Shown here: in pieces, positions 1 to 6,362 of the stretch
How the letters are laid out: each line of letters starts with the position of its first letter
Position numbering within the stretch: position 1 is the stretch's first letter
Source: an uncultured Clostridia bacterium
Lineage (GTDB): Bacteria; Bacillota; Clostridia; Oscillospirales; Acutalibacteraceae
NCBI GenBank assembly: GCA_946405565.1
Contig: CAMJHU010000053.1
Coordinates: forward strand, 1 to 8,661
Reading direction: 5' to 3'
Length of the DNA: 8,661 nucleotides
Position numbers and translations under genes: made by a program
Notes under the pieces: model-generated
What the model was told of the DNA's origin: nothing
Seen by the model: the letters and a program-made list of their open reading frames with translations, nothing else
The model's database searches: none

Positions 1-241
1 CGACCTCAAGGGCATCGCCAATTCCAACGTCACCACCAAGCACGACACGGAGAGTACCACCTCCGCCGAACCTGCCGACACCACTGCCGCGCAGACCGGT
101 CAAACCACCAAAAAAGCGGCGAAATCCACCAAATCCACCAAATCCACCCAGGCTGCCAAGACGACCGCCAAAAAGACCACGTCTTCGGCTGCCAATACCA
201 CGACCACAACTGCCACGACCGCGGTTGTCGCTGTGGGATAA
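1..241 (+). CDS. C-terminal tail of an unidentified Thr/Lys/Ala-rich protein (5' end outside window)
   Basis: The reading frame is open from the window edge to a TAA at 239-241 and gives the last 79 residues of a protein whose start lies outside. The tail is low complexity: Thr, Ala, Ser and Lys dominate, with a triple Lys-Ser-Thr repeat and a poly-Thr stretch just before a short Ala-Val-Val-Ala-Val-Gly end. No catalytic motif, membrane segment or sortase signal is visible. Such Thr/Lys-rich tails are common as flexible extracellular linkers or as basic C-terminal extensions of nucleic-acid-binding proteins, and the visible part cannot decide between these. The frame is supported by codon use (third positions mostly C or G) and by the terminator 20 bp after the stop. 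The function is unknown. Confidence 0.7.
   Translation, partial: DLKGIANSNVTTKHDTESTTSAEPADTTAAQTGQTTKKAAKSTKSTKSTQAAKTTAKKTTSSAANTTTTTATTAVVAVG
122..148 (+). repeat. Three perfect 9-bp tandem repeats coding for Lys-Ser-Thr
   Basis: The unit AAATCCACC occurs three times head to tail at 122-130, 131-139 and 140-148, in frame with the partial gene. Because the unit is a multiple of three, changes in copy number would lengthen or shorten the protein tail without a frameshift. Confidence 0.85.
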
Positions 242-261
242 CGCCCCCCGGCTTTCCCTGC

Positions 262-303
262 GCAGACCGCTTCCTCATGGGAACCGGTCTGCTTCTTATA
301 TTT
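262..303 (+). terminator. Intrinsic terminator of the first gene
   Basis: An 8-bp GC-rich stem (GCAGACCG at 262-269 with CGGTCTGC at 285-292) is extended inward, across one C-C mismatch, by TTCC/GGAA with a 5-nt loop. A T-rich stretch (293-303) follows. The position just after the TAA at 241 fits a rho-independent terminator separating this gene from the carboxypeptidase gene. Confidence 0.8.
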
Positions 304-376
304 CGCCGCCCGTCGGCGCATACTACCTTTATCCGGTACATCCCATCATGACAGGAGCATGAATCGCTTGCTATGA
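304..376 (+). promoter_or_regulatory. Carboxypeptidase leader with small hairpin and 5-codon mini-ORF overlapping the start
   Basis: After the upstream terminator there is a small hairpin (CGCCG 304-308 with CGGCG 314-318). The AGGAG at 353-357 is followed by ATG 359, which opens a five-codon frame (Met-Asn-Arg-Leu-Leu) ending in TGA at 374-376. That stop overlaps the ATG at 373 as ATGA, an arrangement seen in translational coupling. AGGAG is only 1 nt from ATG 359 and 15 nt from ATG 373, so neither spacing is ideal. No convincing -35/-10 pair was found here, so the promoter remains unassigned. Confidence 0.3.
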
Positions 377-1437
377 ACATTCCATTGAATGAAGAAAAAA
401 CGCTTGTTATCACTCCCCTCCAGATCCAGCGCACCGTCTTCGCGCTGCTGTCGGTGGTCATGACAGCGGTGGTGTGCAAACGTTCACTGCCGCAGGGCAA
501 GGCTGCCATCGCACGCCTCGACGGGGAATTGCAGCGGTTGACCTTCCGTCCGGCTGCCGTCACGCTCTATGTGGGCGAAACCTTTGACAGTCTGCCCGAA
601 TGCAGCCCTCCCAGCAGCCGTCTCGACCGGGACGCCTACACATGGGAGCTGCTTGACGACGGGGTTCTCACCGTGGAAAACGGTCATATCGTCGCCGCCA
701 AAAACGGCACCACTACCCTCACCGCCGCTGCCCGCAATCTGACCGCCAGCGTAGGCGTGACCGTGCAGTACCGCGAACTCCCCCCCGACAGCACCCTGCC
801 CCGGCTGTATTATGAAAAGCTCCCCATTGCCAATTATCAGCACACACTGGAAGCCGACGACGTTCCCGCCGATCTCATGGCGATTCCCGCCGAGTACGTC
901 GCCGAAAATTACGGCACGCTCTATATTTCCGCCGAAACCTTCGAGGCATACCAAGCATTGCTGCGTGCCATGCAGTCGGAGGTGAGCGGCTGCCGTATGC
1001 ACATCATCAGCGCCTACCGCAGCTATGCCCGGCAGTCCCAGCTCTATGACAACGCCGTCCAGCGCTATATCAATGCCGGCAATTCCTCCACGCAGGCGCG
1101 GCTGCTCGCCCTCAATACCACCCAGACCCCCGGCAATTCCGAACATCAGCTCGGGTGCAGCATCGACGTGAGCAATGACAATACCACCGACCACAGCTAT
1201 CAGAATACTCCCGAAGGTCAGTGGCTCGCCGAAAACGCCCATAAATTCGGCTTTGTCCTCCGCTATCCCGCCGACAAGGAGGAAATCACCCGCATTGCCT
1301 ACGAACCATGGCATATCCGTTATGTGGGAGTCTTCCACGCCACCTATATGTATGTCAATCATGTGTGCCTGGAAGAATACGTTTCGCTTCAGGAAGAAGC
1401 GGAGGCGGCTGCCTACGCCTATACCGCCAACAAATAA
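373..1437 (+). CDS. Membrane-anchored VanY-family D-alanyl-D-alanine carboxypeptidase with BIG2-like domain
   Basis: This 354-residue protein is predicted to trim the terminal D-Ala from peptidoglycan stem peptides outside the membrane. Seen: a hydrophobic segment at about residues 17-35 (signal anchor), a beta-rich BIG2/Ig-like region at about 54-133, and a C-terminal M15B/VanY domain at about 170-335. The domain carries the expected signatures: the YRSYARQ substrate-binding motif (214-221), SEHQLGCSID with zinc ligands His258 and Asp265, and EPWH with catalytic Glu311 and zinc ligand His314. All key residues are present, so it should be active. No vanR/vanS/vanH/vanA-type genes are near, so wall maturation is more likely than glycopeptide resistance. 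ATG 373 is the first start after an in-frame stop at 349-351. The AGGAG at 353-357 lies an unusually long 15 nt upstream. The gene is monocistronic and convergent with the SGNH gene. Confidence 0.93.
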   Translation: MNIPLNEEKTLVITPLQIQRTVFALLSVVMTAVVCKRSLPQGKAAIARLDGELQRLTFRPAAVTLYVGETFDSLPECSPPSSRLDRDAYTWELLDDGVLTVENGHIVAAKNGTTTLTAAARNLTASVGVTVQYRELPPDSTLPRLYYEKLPIANYQHTLEADDVPADLMAIPAEYVAENYGTLYISAETFEAYQALLRAMQSEVSGCRMHIISAYRSYARQSQLYDNAVQRYINAGNSSTQARLLALNTTQTPGNSEHQLGCSIDVSNDNTTDHSYQNTPEGQWLAENAHKFGFVLRYPADKEEITRIAYEPWHIRYVGVFHATYMYVNHVCLEEYVSLQEEAEAAAYAYTANK

Positions 1438-1455
1438 ACATCCGCAAAAAAACGA

Positions 1456-1494
1456 TGGCGCGTGAAGATTACTTCACGCGCCACCTTTTGTTTT
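1456..1494. terminator. Bidirectional intrinsic terminator between convergent genes
   Basis: A perfect 12-bp stem (TGGCGCGTGAAG at 1456-1467 with its complement at 1472-1483) encloses a 4-nt ATTA loop. It is followed on the + strand by CCTTTTGTTTT and preceded by a run of A at 1446-1452, which becomes a U-tract on the minus strand. It can therefore stop both the carboxypeptidase transcript and the TIR/SGNH transcript. Confidence 0.9.
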
Positions 1495-1499
1495 GAGGC

Positions 1500-2183
1500 T
1501 TACAGAGGAAGCTGTCTGAGACATCCGATCCACGCCTCCGCAATGGTACGGTGTCCGTCCGCCGTCGGATGCGCTCCGTCGAGCGTTTCATACGGTTTTC
1601 CCCCTGCGCTGACATCCGCCAGCAGACAGCCCTGATGGGCGCACGCCTTCCGGATCGCGGTATTGAAATCCTCAAAAATACCGCCGACACAGGCTTCCGG
1701 AAAGGTCCAGCCGGCATTGTAACTGATAAACGTGCGCATCAGGGTTCCGCACACGATGTCCGCGTCGGGATACCGGCGTTTCAGCTCGGACAGCAGGATA
1801 TCATAGGCGTCGGAAAAAATCCGCCGGTTCTGACCGCCGACGGAAATGAAACTTCCTTCCGAAACCTTCACGCCATAGCCATAGTCATTGAATCCCATAT
1901 AAATCAGAATCATGTCGGGACTGTGTTCTTCCGTGCGCAAGTGAGAAAGCCGCTCCGCGGATACGGCGGACGGAAAGCCTTCTCCCGTGACACGGCTGCC
2001 CGAAAAGGAATTGTTGACGCATAAATCCGCGCCCAGATATTGATTGACCTGCGCCCACCAGGTATCCTTCACGCCGGTCAGTCCGTTTCGGGCGCACATT
2101 TCCCTGTTATAATAAACCGCGTACCCGGGGGGATTGCACCCCTGAAACGTGCTGATGGAATCCCCTACGATTGACACTGTCAT
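1500..2183 (-). CDS. SGNH/GDSL-family hydrolase
   Basis: This 227-residue protein is a predicted serine esterase or acylhydrolase of the SGNH superfamily. The canonical blocks are visible: block I with the nucleophile in VGDSIS (Ser9), block II NSFSGSR (oxyanion Gly62), block III GFND (Asn99 as oxyanion residue), and block V DGAHP (Asp202, His205). Length and motif spacing match single-domain family members. There is no signal peptide, so it probably acts in the cytoplasm or on a cell-internal substrate, which cannot be read from sequence. ATG 2183 is chosen because an AAAGGAG site lies upstream (14-nt spacing, long) and block I normally begins a few residues in. The longer frame from 2276 would overlap the TIR stop and add 31 unconserved residues. 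It lies 47 bp downstream of the TIR gene on the same strand with no terminator between, so the two are probably cotranscribed. Confidence 0.88.
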   Translation of the reverse strand: MTVSIVGDSISTFQGCNPPGYAVYYNREMCARNGLTGVKDTWWAQVNQYLGADLCVNNSFSGSRVTGEGFPSAVSAERLSHLRTEEHSPDMILIYMGFNDYGYGVKVSEGSFISVGGQNRRIFSDAYDILLSELKRRYPDADIVCGTLMRTFISYNAGWTFPEACVGGIFEDFNTAIRKACAHQGCLLADVSAGGKPYETLDGAHPTADGHRTIAEAWIGCLRQLPL

Positions 2184-2230
2184 CGGATGGTGATTTTCTC
2201 CTTTCAAAAAACCGCAACGAAAACGGAGCA

Positions 2231-2945
2231 TCACAGCTTCAGCAAATTCTTCATGATTTCCACGATATTCTCCCAATACAACTTGCCGGTGATGGCAGCC
2301 AGCAGAAGGGCTAACAGCAGAATATAGACAGCGGTATTGGCAAATTTCCGGGTTCCTTCTATTGCTCCTGACTTGACGGCATCGTCGATGCGCTTGCCGT
2401 TTTCTACGAACCAGCCGAAAATACGGTAGCCGCCTTGTTCCTGCTTGGCTGTTTTCATGATTTTTTTGTTGTTCTTATCCCTTTTGCGCCTGTCAAAACG
2501 CGCAAGCGACTGATTCATGCGGCTTGCCATGAATTGAATGGTTTCCTCGTCGGGGTCCTTGCCGTCCGCCAGATCGACCGGAAGCGCGTCAACACTCTCC
2601 GGGTTGCAGACCTGACGGATTTCGTCTCCCTCATATCCCTCAAACCGCACGGGAATAATGGGAATGCCCCGGTCTTTCATGGCTTTCAGCTCGCCTTGCA
2701 CATAGGGCGAAGTATGAACATCCGGGCTTATGATATAAATATCAAGGTCGGTAATGTTATACAGTTCATCAATATAGGTATAATCGTATCCGGCATTGCG
2801 GTCATAAATCAGATCATAGCCGTCGAACTGCTCCACCTTTGCAATGCATTCATCAAGCAGCTTTTTGACTTTATCAATATAGACGGCACCGGTGGTGCGT
2901 CTGTATGTAATAAATACGTTCAGGATGTTTGGTTTTTTTACTCAC
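2231..2945 (-). CDS. TIR-domain protein with C-terminal membrane segment, 5' end frameshifted at an A7 run
   Basis: TIR domains act as NAD+-cleaving enzymes or signalling scaffolds, in bacteria often in anti-phage defence. Open frame alone gives 201 residues from GTG 2836, which has no ribosome site and would lack TIR box 1. The same frame continues upstream, without a start codon, through box 1 (NVFITYRR) to a stop. The real start appears to be GTG 2945, 7 nt after GGAGGG (2953-2958), but it is one base out of phase because of seven A at 2933-2939. With six A the product is 237 residues: box 1 at about 9-16, a box 2 region with YDRNAGYD, a SPDVHTSPYVQGEL stretch with candidate catalytic Glu85, then a basic linker near 152-164 and a hydrophobic helix at about 204-221. 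The DNA looks less GC-rich than its neighbours, suggesting transfer. Family assignment is good, NADase activity is inferred, and its state (ON/OFF, broken or sequencing error) is open. Confidence 0.8.
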
Positions 2946-2958
2946 TGATGAACCCTCC
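2933..2958 (-). promoter_or_regulatory. Ribosome binding site, GTG start and A7 run of the TIR gene
   Basis: Read on the minus strand: GGAGGG (2958-2953), a 7-nt spacer, GTG (2945-2943), AGT, then seven A (2939-2933). In the GTG frame translation stops after 23 codons. Removing one A joins the start to the TIR frame as Met-Ser-Lys-Lys-Pro-Asn. The site is far better placed than any start inside the TIR frame. Confidence 0.7.
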
Positions 2959-2999
2959 GTTCTTCCAATGATATTTGACGCAATTGTACGCCTGCTCCC

Positions 3000-3033
3000 A
3001 TTATATGATACTTCATCCGGCTGGCATTGTCAA
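3000..3033 (-). promoter_or_regulatory. Sigma-A promoter of the TIR/SGNH cassette
   Basis: On the minus strand a perfect -35 TTGACA (3033-3028) is followed after exactly 17 bp by TATCAT (3010-3005). An overlapping TATAAT lies at 3005-3000, at a poorer spacing of 22 bp. Transcription would start near 2995, about 50 nt before the GTG. The element lies between the terminator of the upstream gene and the TIR start. Confidence 0.75.
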
Positions 3034-3047
3034 TGATGTTTTGATTG

Positions 3048-3096
3048 AAAAAAACCTGTGCGGTATCTCTTACGCGCAGATACCGCACAGGTTTTT
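3048..3096 (-). terminator. Strong intrinsic terminator of the secreted PG-binding gene
   Basis: A perfect 19-bp stem (3050-3068 with 3078-3096) has a 9-nt loop. In the minus direction it ends in a run of seven T (complement of A at 3048-3054). It sits 22 bp after the stop of the minus-strand gene at 3118 and insulates the TIR cassette from it. The + strand copy also ends in five T, so it may work both ways. Confidence 0.9.
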
Positions 3097-3117
3097 CAAA
3101 AAACAATATGGAAGGAT

Positions 3118-4461
3118 TTACTTTTTCTTCATGCTCGCCGCGTTGGACGTAACCTTATTGCCATTCTTATCGGTGACAATGCAGCGCACCTGACGGTTGA
3201 CATTGCTCTTGCTGAGGGTGGTGTTGTAATTGGCGCTCTTGATTGAGCTGTTGCGCCAGGTCTTGCCGTTATCGTCGGAAAGCTGCCACTGATAGGTCAG
3301 ACCGGTGCCTTCCGCCTTGACGGTGAAGGAAACCTTGCCGCCGAGAGCAACCTTGACATTGGTGGGCTGCTGGGTAATCCTGAGCGTCGCGCTCTTGGTG
3401 ACGGACACGCCCTTGACAGCGGTTTCGCTGGCGGCTGCCTTGACAGCCTTTTCAATGGCTTTCCAGGTGCCGGAGCCGCACTTGCCGTCCACGGTCAGAC
3501 CGTTTGCCTTCTGGAAGACCTTCACCACGTCACGGGTGGCTTCATCATACTTGCCGTTGACATTCACGCTGTAACCAAGCGTTTTGAGCGAGTTCTGAAC
3601 AGTCTTGACGTCTTCGCCGGTCATCACGGTCTTCTTATAGCTCAGCACGCGGCTGTAAGAACCGTCGCTCTTGCTGGTGCTGGTCTTTTCGGTGGAAGCC
3701 TCGCCGGAGCTGGCGCGGTAATGCTCGGCATAGTAGCTGTCGGTCGCCTGCACCACATGGCAGATATATCTGGAACGACCGGAAAGCTGCGCTTTATTGA
3801 AGCCGTCCCATGTGCGGGTGATGATTCTCACGAGACCGTGACCGTCCGCGTTGCCTTCGAGATAGGTGATGCCGTTGGCGTTATAGCTCAGCACGATCAG
3901 GGAGTGACCCGCGCTGCCGTTGTAAGCACCGTTGGACTTTGTGGTGGTTCTCATATAGGCGCCGCACTTGACGCCCGCGTCGGTGAACTGCTGATAGGAA
4001 GCCTTGCTGCTGCCGCCCGAAATGACGACCTTGGAATGGGAAAGACCCTGCGCACGACCGATGTATTCGCCGAACAGCGTGTTATACACGGCGTTGGCGT
4101 AGATGTAGCACTGCCAGCCGCTGGTAACGCTGCCGGTGGTCTTGTTCTTGATGTAATACTGATTGCGGCTGGTCATCTTGGAAGAACCGAGCGGCGCACT
4201 CACGGTGCTTTTGAAGGAAGAGGTCTTGGAAAGACCGATCTTGCCCGCGAACACCGTGTCCAGCTTGGCAGCCATCGCCGACGAAGACGTGTAGGATTCG
4301 CCGCTGGTGCTCTGGGCGGATTCGATGCTGGCGGAAGCCGCCTGCGCGGTCGCGAAGTCACCGAACGGAATCACCGCTGCCGCCATCATGACGATCAGCG
4401 CAAACGCCGCGAGCTTTCTGATTACCTTTCTGCTGTTTTTGGTGTTATGTGTGTACTTCAT
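3118..4461 (-). CDS. Secreted Cys/His amidase- or peptidase-like protein with PG_binding_1 and Ig-like domains
   Basis: This 447-residue protein is probably exported and bound to peptidoglycan. Seen in order: a basic N-terminus, a hydrophobic core at about 17-33 and an Ala-rich AQAASA region near 39-44 (signal peptide); a domain at about 95-240 with Cys118 in GWQCYIYAN, His186 in AGHSLIV and Asn204 in LEGNADGHG, an order resembling the Cys-His-polar triads of CHAP/NlpC-like papain-fold enzymes; a PG_binding_1 domain at about 268-343; and an Ig-like domain at about 357-444 (QWQLSDDNGKTW, VRCIVTDKNGN). A role as cell-wall hydrolase or as a peptidase tethered to the wall is inferred; the substrate is unknown. 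ATG 4461 is chosen because AAAGGG lies 6 nt upstream and the signal peptide begins there. The 16-residue upstream extension has no ribosome site. Monocistronic, with its own promoter and terminator. Confidence 0.85.
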   Translation of the reverse strand: MKYTHNTKNSRKVIRKLAAFALIVMMAAAVIPFGDFATAQAASASIESAQSTSGESYTSSSAMAAKLDTVFAGKIGLSKTSSFKSTVSAPLGSSKMTSRNQYYIKNKTTGSVTSGWQCYIYANAVYNTLFGEYIGRAQGLSHSKVVISGGSSKASYQQFTDAGVKCGAYMRTTTKSNGAYNGSAGHSLIVLSYNANGITYLEGNADGHGLVRIITRTWDGFNKAQLSGRSRYICHVVQATDSYYAEHYRASSGEASTEKTSTSKSDGSYSRVLSYKKTVMTGEDVKTVQNSLKTLGYSVNVNGKYDEATRDVVKVFQKANGLTVDGKCGSGTWKAIEKAVKAAASETAVKGVSVTKSATLRITQQPTNVKVALGGKVSFTVKAEGTGLTYQWQLSDDNGKTWRNSSIKSANYNTTLSKSNVNRQVRCIVTDKNGNKVTSNAASMKKK

Positions 4462-4560
4462 AATGAACCCTTTCTTTCGGTTTATGTGATGGAAACCGTT
4501 TCTCTGCACCTGTTGTGCAGCCCTCTTAATTTGTCGTTTTTCTAACGAGCCATTTCAAAT

Positions 4561-4579
4561 CTGTTACCAATTATAACAG
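4561..4579. promoter_or_regulatory. Inverted repeat overlapping the -10 box
   Basis: CTGTTA (4561-4566) and TAACAG (4574-4579) form a perfect 6-bp inverted repeat with a 7-bp spacer. It covers the -10 element and start point of the minus-strand promoter, a typical place for a repressor operator. Short repeats also arise by chance in AT-rich DNA. Confidence 0.3.
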
Positions 4580-4598
4580 ACTTGTAACTATTTGGCAA
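4570..4598 (-). promoter_or_regulatory. Sigma-A promoter of the secreted PG-binding gene
   Basis: On the minus strand TTGCCA (4598-4593) is followed by a 17-bp spacer and a perfect TATAAT (4575-4570). The start of transcription would be near 4563, giving a leader of about 100 nt. The leader contains a small hairpin (CTGCAC 4504-4509 with GTGCAG 4515-4520). Confidence 0.75.
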
Positions 4599-4876
4599 CC
4601 CCTAAATGGCATTTTTCTTCATTTTCATTTCATTGACCGAAATTTTTGGGCTTTATCGAAGGCATTTGTCGAATATATCCTATAATTTTGTGACTTTATT
4701 CATCAAAAACGCGAATTTGTGAATTTAATCATTATTACAGGATAAAAGAAAAATAACAATTTCACTACAAGTTTGTTATTTTTTCGTCTGTCAAAATGGG
4801 GCGTGAACGAGATGGAAATCTCATATATATAATGAAAAAAAGGGTGAAGCTGCCCTGTTCAATTTTGTGCCGCATA
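4599..4876. other. AT-rich intergenic spacer between divergent promoters
   Basis: This stretch holds no credible gene on either strand and is markedly richer in A and T than the flanking genes. It contains an 11-bp inverted repeat (AAAAATAACAA at 4749-4759 with its complement at 4773-4783) and a small GAGAT/ATCTC hairpin (4810-4823). Isolated TATAAT-like strings, for example at 4681, lack a matching -35. It may hold upstream promoter elements or regulator sites; nothing more specific can be supported. Confidence 0.5.
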
Positions 4877-4905
4877 TTGACGAAACCCACCACTTGTGCT
4901 ATAAT
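4877..4905 (+). promoter_or_regulatory. Sigma-A promoter (extended -10) of the LRR protein gene
   Basis: TTGACG (4877-4882), a 17-bp spacer and a perfect TATAAT (4900-4905) preceded by TGC, giving an extended -10. Transcription would begin near 4912, leaving a leader of only about 30 nt, which contains AGAAAGGA (4923-4930) 10 nt before ATG 4941. Confidence 0.8.
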
Positions 4906-4940
4906 AATGAAATACCCCCTTCAGAAAGGATTCCCTCTTT

Positions 4941-6347
4941 ATGAATCTACACATATCTTCCTTTTTCCATAGAAAGAACCATCGCCCCGGCACGCCTGCT
5001 TCACTGCCCGTCCCGCTTATCACGGCGGCACTCATTGCCGTCACCGCCGCGGTCATCGTTCTCACCCTGCGGGGGGCACTCCGACCCACCTTCCGCATCC
5101 GCCGAGGCGAATTGTTGCAATACAACGGCAGTGCCGCGCAGGTGGTCATTCCCGACAATGTCACCGCCATCGGCGACAATGCCTTCCGCGGCTGCGAACG
5201 CCTCATCGACATCACCATCCCCGAATCGGTCACGTCTGTCGGCACCTCCGCCTTTCGCGGCTGCACCCGCCTCAAGGTGCTGACCCTCCCCAATTCGGTC
5301 ACATCCATCGGTGCCGACGCCTTCAACGGCTGCCGCAGTCTCACCACCGCCGCGCTGCCCGAAGGTCTGACCGAAATCGCGCCCTACACCTTCATCTACT
5401 GCGACAAGCTCACCGCTGTCACGATTCCCGGTCATGTCACCGCCATCGGCGAAGGCGCTTTCGCCGGATGCGCCAGTCTCTCCCGCATCAATATCCCCCG
5501 CTCCGTCGCCGTCATCGACGACAGCGCCTTTGCCAACTGTACCTGCCTGACCGACGTGCAGATGCAGGGCGCGCTCACCAAAATCGGCGCGTATGCCTTC
5601 TGCGACTGCGAAAACCTCGCCGCCATCACCATTCCCGAAACCGTCACTTCCATCGGTGATCACGCGTTCTATTACGACGAGCGTCTGCGGAGCATACAGA
5701 TTCCCCGCACCGTCACCTCTATCGGCGCGTATGCCTTCTACGGCTGCCGCAGTCTTTCCGATATCGACGTCGCCAGCCGCAACCGGGATTATACCAGCCG
5801 CGGCGGTGTGCTTTACAACAAGGCGCTCACCTCCGTCATCTGCTATCCCGCCGGGAAATACGGCAAGAACTGTCGTCTGCCCGACACCGTCACCACCGTC
5901 GAGGACGGCGCCTTTGGCTGCTGTGTCAACCTGCGTATGGTCGCCCTGCCGCTGCGTGCCGTCTCGATCGGTACGCGTGCCTTCTCCGACTGTCCGCTGC
6001 TGGAAAGTGTGACAATATCGGACAGCGTGACGTCTATCGGCATGCGTGCCTTTGCCAAGTGTCCCGCACTCACCCAAATCAGCCTCTCTGACGGATTGAC
6101 CACGCTCAACGAGGGAACCTTCTTCGGCTGTGCTTCGCTCACACGCGTGGAAATGTCCGCCTCCGTCCGGGAAATCGACAAGGACGCCTTCGACGGCTGC
6201 GACATGCTGGAAACGGTCTATTACGGCGGCGGTGAAAATGACTGGCGCCAATTGATGACCCGCACCGCCGATGGCAATGACGCGCTTACCCGCGCTTCCA
6301 TCGCCTATCACTACACCCCCGCTTCTCTGCTGGATGATTATGAATAG
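4941..6347 (+). CDS. Membrane-anchored BspA-type leucine-rich-repeat surface protein
   Basis: This 468-residue protein has a short N-terminus, one membrane segment at about 24-43 and then an extracellular LRR_5/BspA region. Fourteen repeats of 23 residues follow the pattern VTSIGxxAFxxCxxLxxITIP: nine at 72-278 and five at 315-429. They are split by a 36-residue island (279-314) with the GGVLYNKALTSVICYPAGK signature common in this family. Before the array is the usual lead-in RGELLQYNGSAAQVVIP, and after it the usual end YYGGGENDW...NDALTRASIAYHY. BspA-type proteins of host-associated bacteria bind host proteins or glycans or other bacteria; the ligand here is unknown. No sortase motif or cleavage site is visible, so anchoring by the N-terminal helix is inferred. 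The gene has its own promoter and terminator. Confidence 0.92.
   Translation: MNLHISSFFHRKNHRPGTPASLPVPLITAALIAVTAAVIVLTLRGALRPTFRIRRGELLQYNGSAAQVVIPDNVTAIGDNAFRGCERLIDITIPESVTSVGTSAFRGCTRLKVLTLPNSVTSIGADAFNGCRSLTTAALPEGLTEIAPYTFIYCDKLTAVTIPGHVTAIGEGAFAGCASLSRINIPRSVAVIDDSAFANCTCLTDVQMQGALTKIGAYAFCDCENLAAITIPETVTSIGDHAFYYDERLRSIQIPRTVTSIGAYAFYGCRSLSDIDVASRNRDYTSRGGVLYNKALTSVICYPAGKYGKNCRLPDTVTTVEDGAFGCCVNLRMVALPLRAVSIGTRAFSDCPLLESVTISDSVTSIGMRAFAKCPALTQISLSDGLTTLNEGTFFGCASLTRVEMSASVREIDKDAFDGCDMLETVYYGGGENDWRQLMTRTADGNDALTRASIAYHYTPASLLDDYE
5154..6227 (+). repeat. Array of fourteen 69-bp BspA-type LRR units
   Basis: The units are 69 bp (23 codons) each, in two blocks (5154-5774 and 5883-6227) around a 108-bp island. 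Several units share near-identical strings around the codons for Val-Thr-Ser-Ile-Gly and Ala-Phe, so the DNA is repetitive enough for unit gain or loss by recombination. Confidence 0.85.
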
Positions 6348-6362
6348 TCCCTCACCCCTATC

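Noticed and set aside
484..1362. 292-codon open frame on the minus strand opposite the carboxypeptidase
   Set aside because: Gly/Ala/Val-rich shadow of a gene with intact catalytic motifs; it has no start signal.
2184..2276. N-terminal extension of the SGNH gene to an ATG at 2276
   Set aside because: It would overlap the TIR stop region, lacks a ribosome site and adds 31 residues before the family's block I.
2834..2836. GTG at 2836 as the start of the TIR protein
   Set aside because: No ribosome site, and it would remove TIR box 1 (NVFITYRR), which is clearly encoded upstream in the same frame.
2925..2945. Programmed -1 frameshift at the A7 run of the TIR gene
   Set aside because: A -1 shift enters a frame that stops within a few codons, so it could not yield the TIR protein; only loss of one base or a +1 shift works.
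4462..4509. 16-residue N-terminal extension of the PG-binding protein
   Set aside because: It precedes a well-placed AAAGGG site and a normal signal-peptide start at 4461.
3721..4545. 274-codon open frame on the plus strand opposite the PG-binding gene
   Set aside because: Shadow of a gene whose signal peptide and domains are clear on the minus strand.
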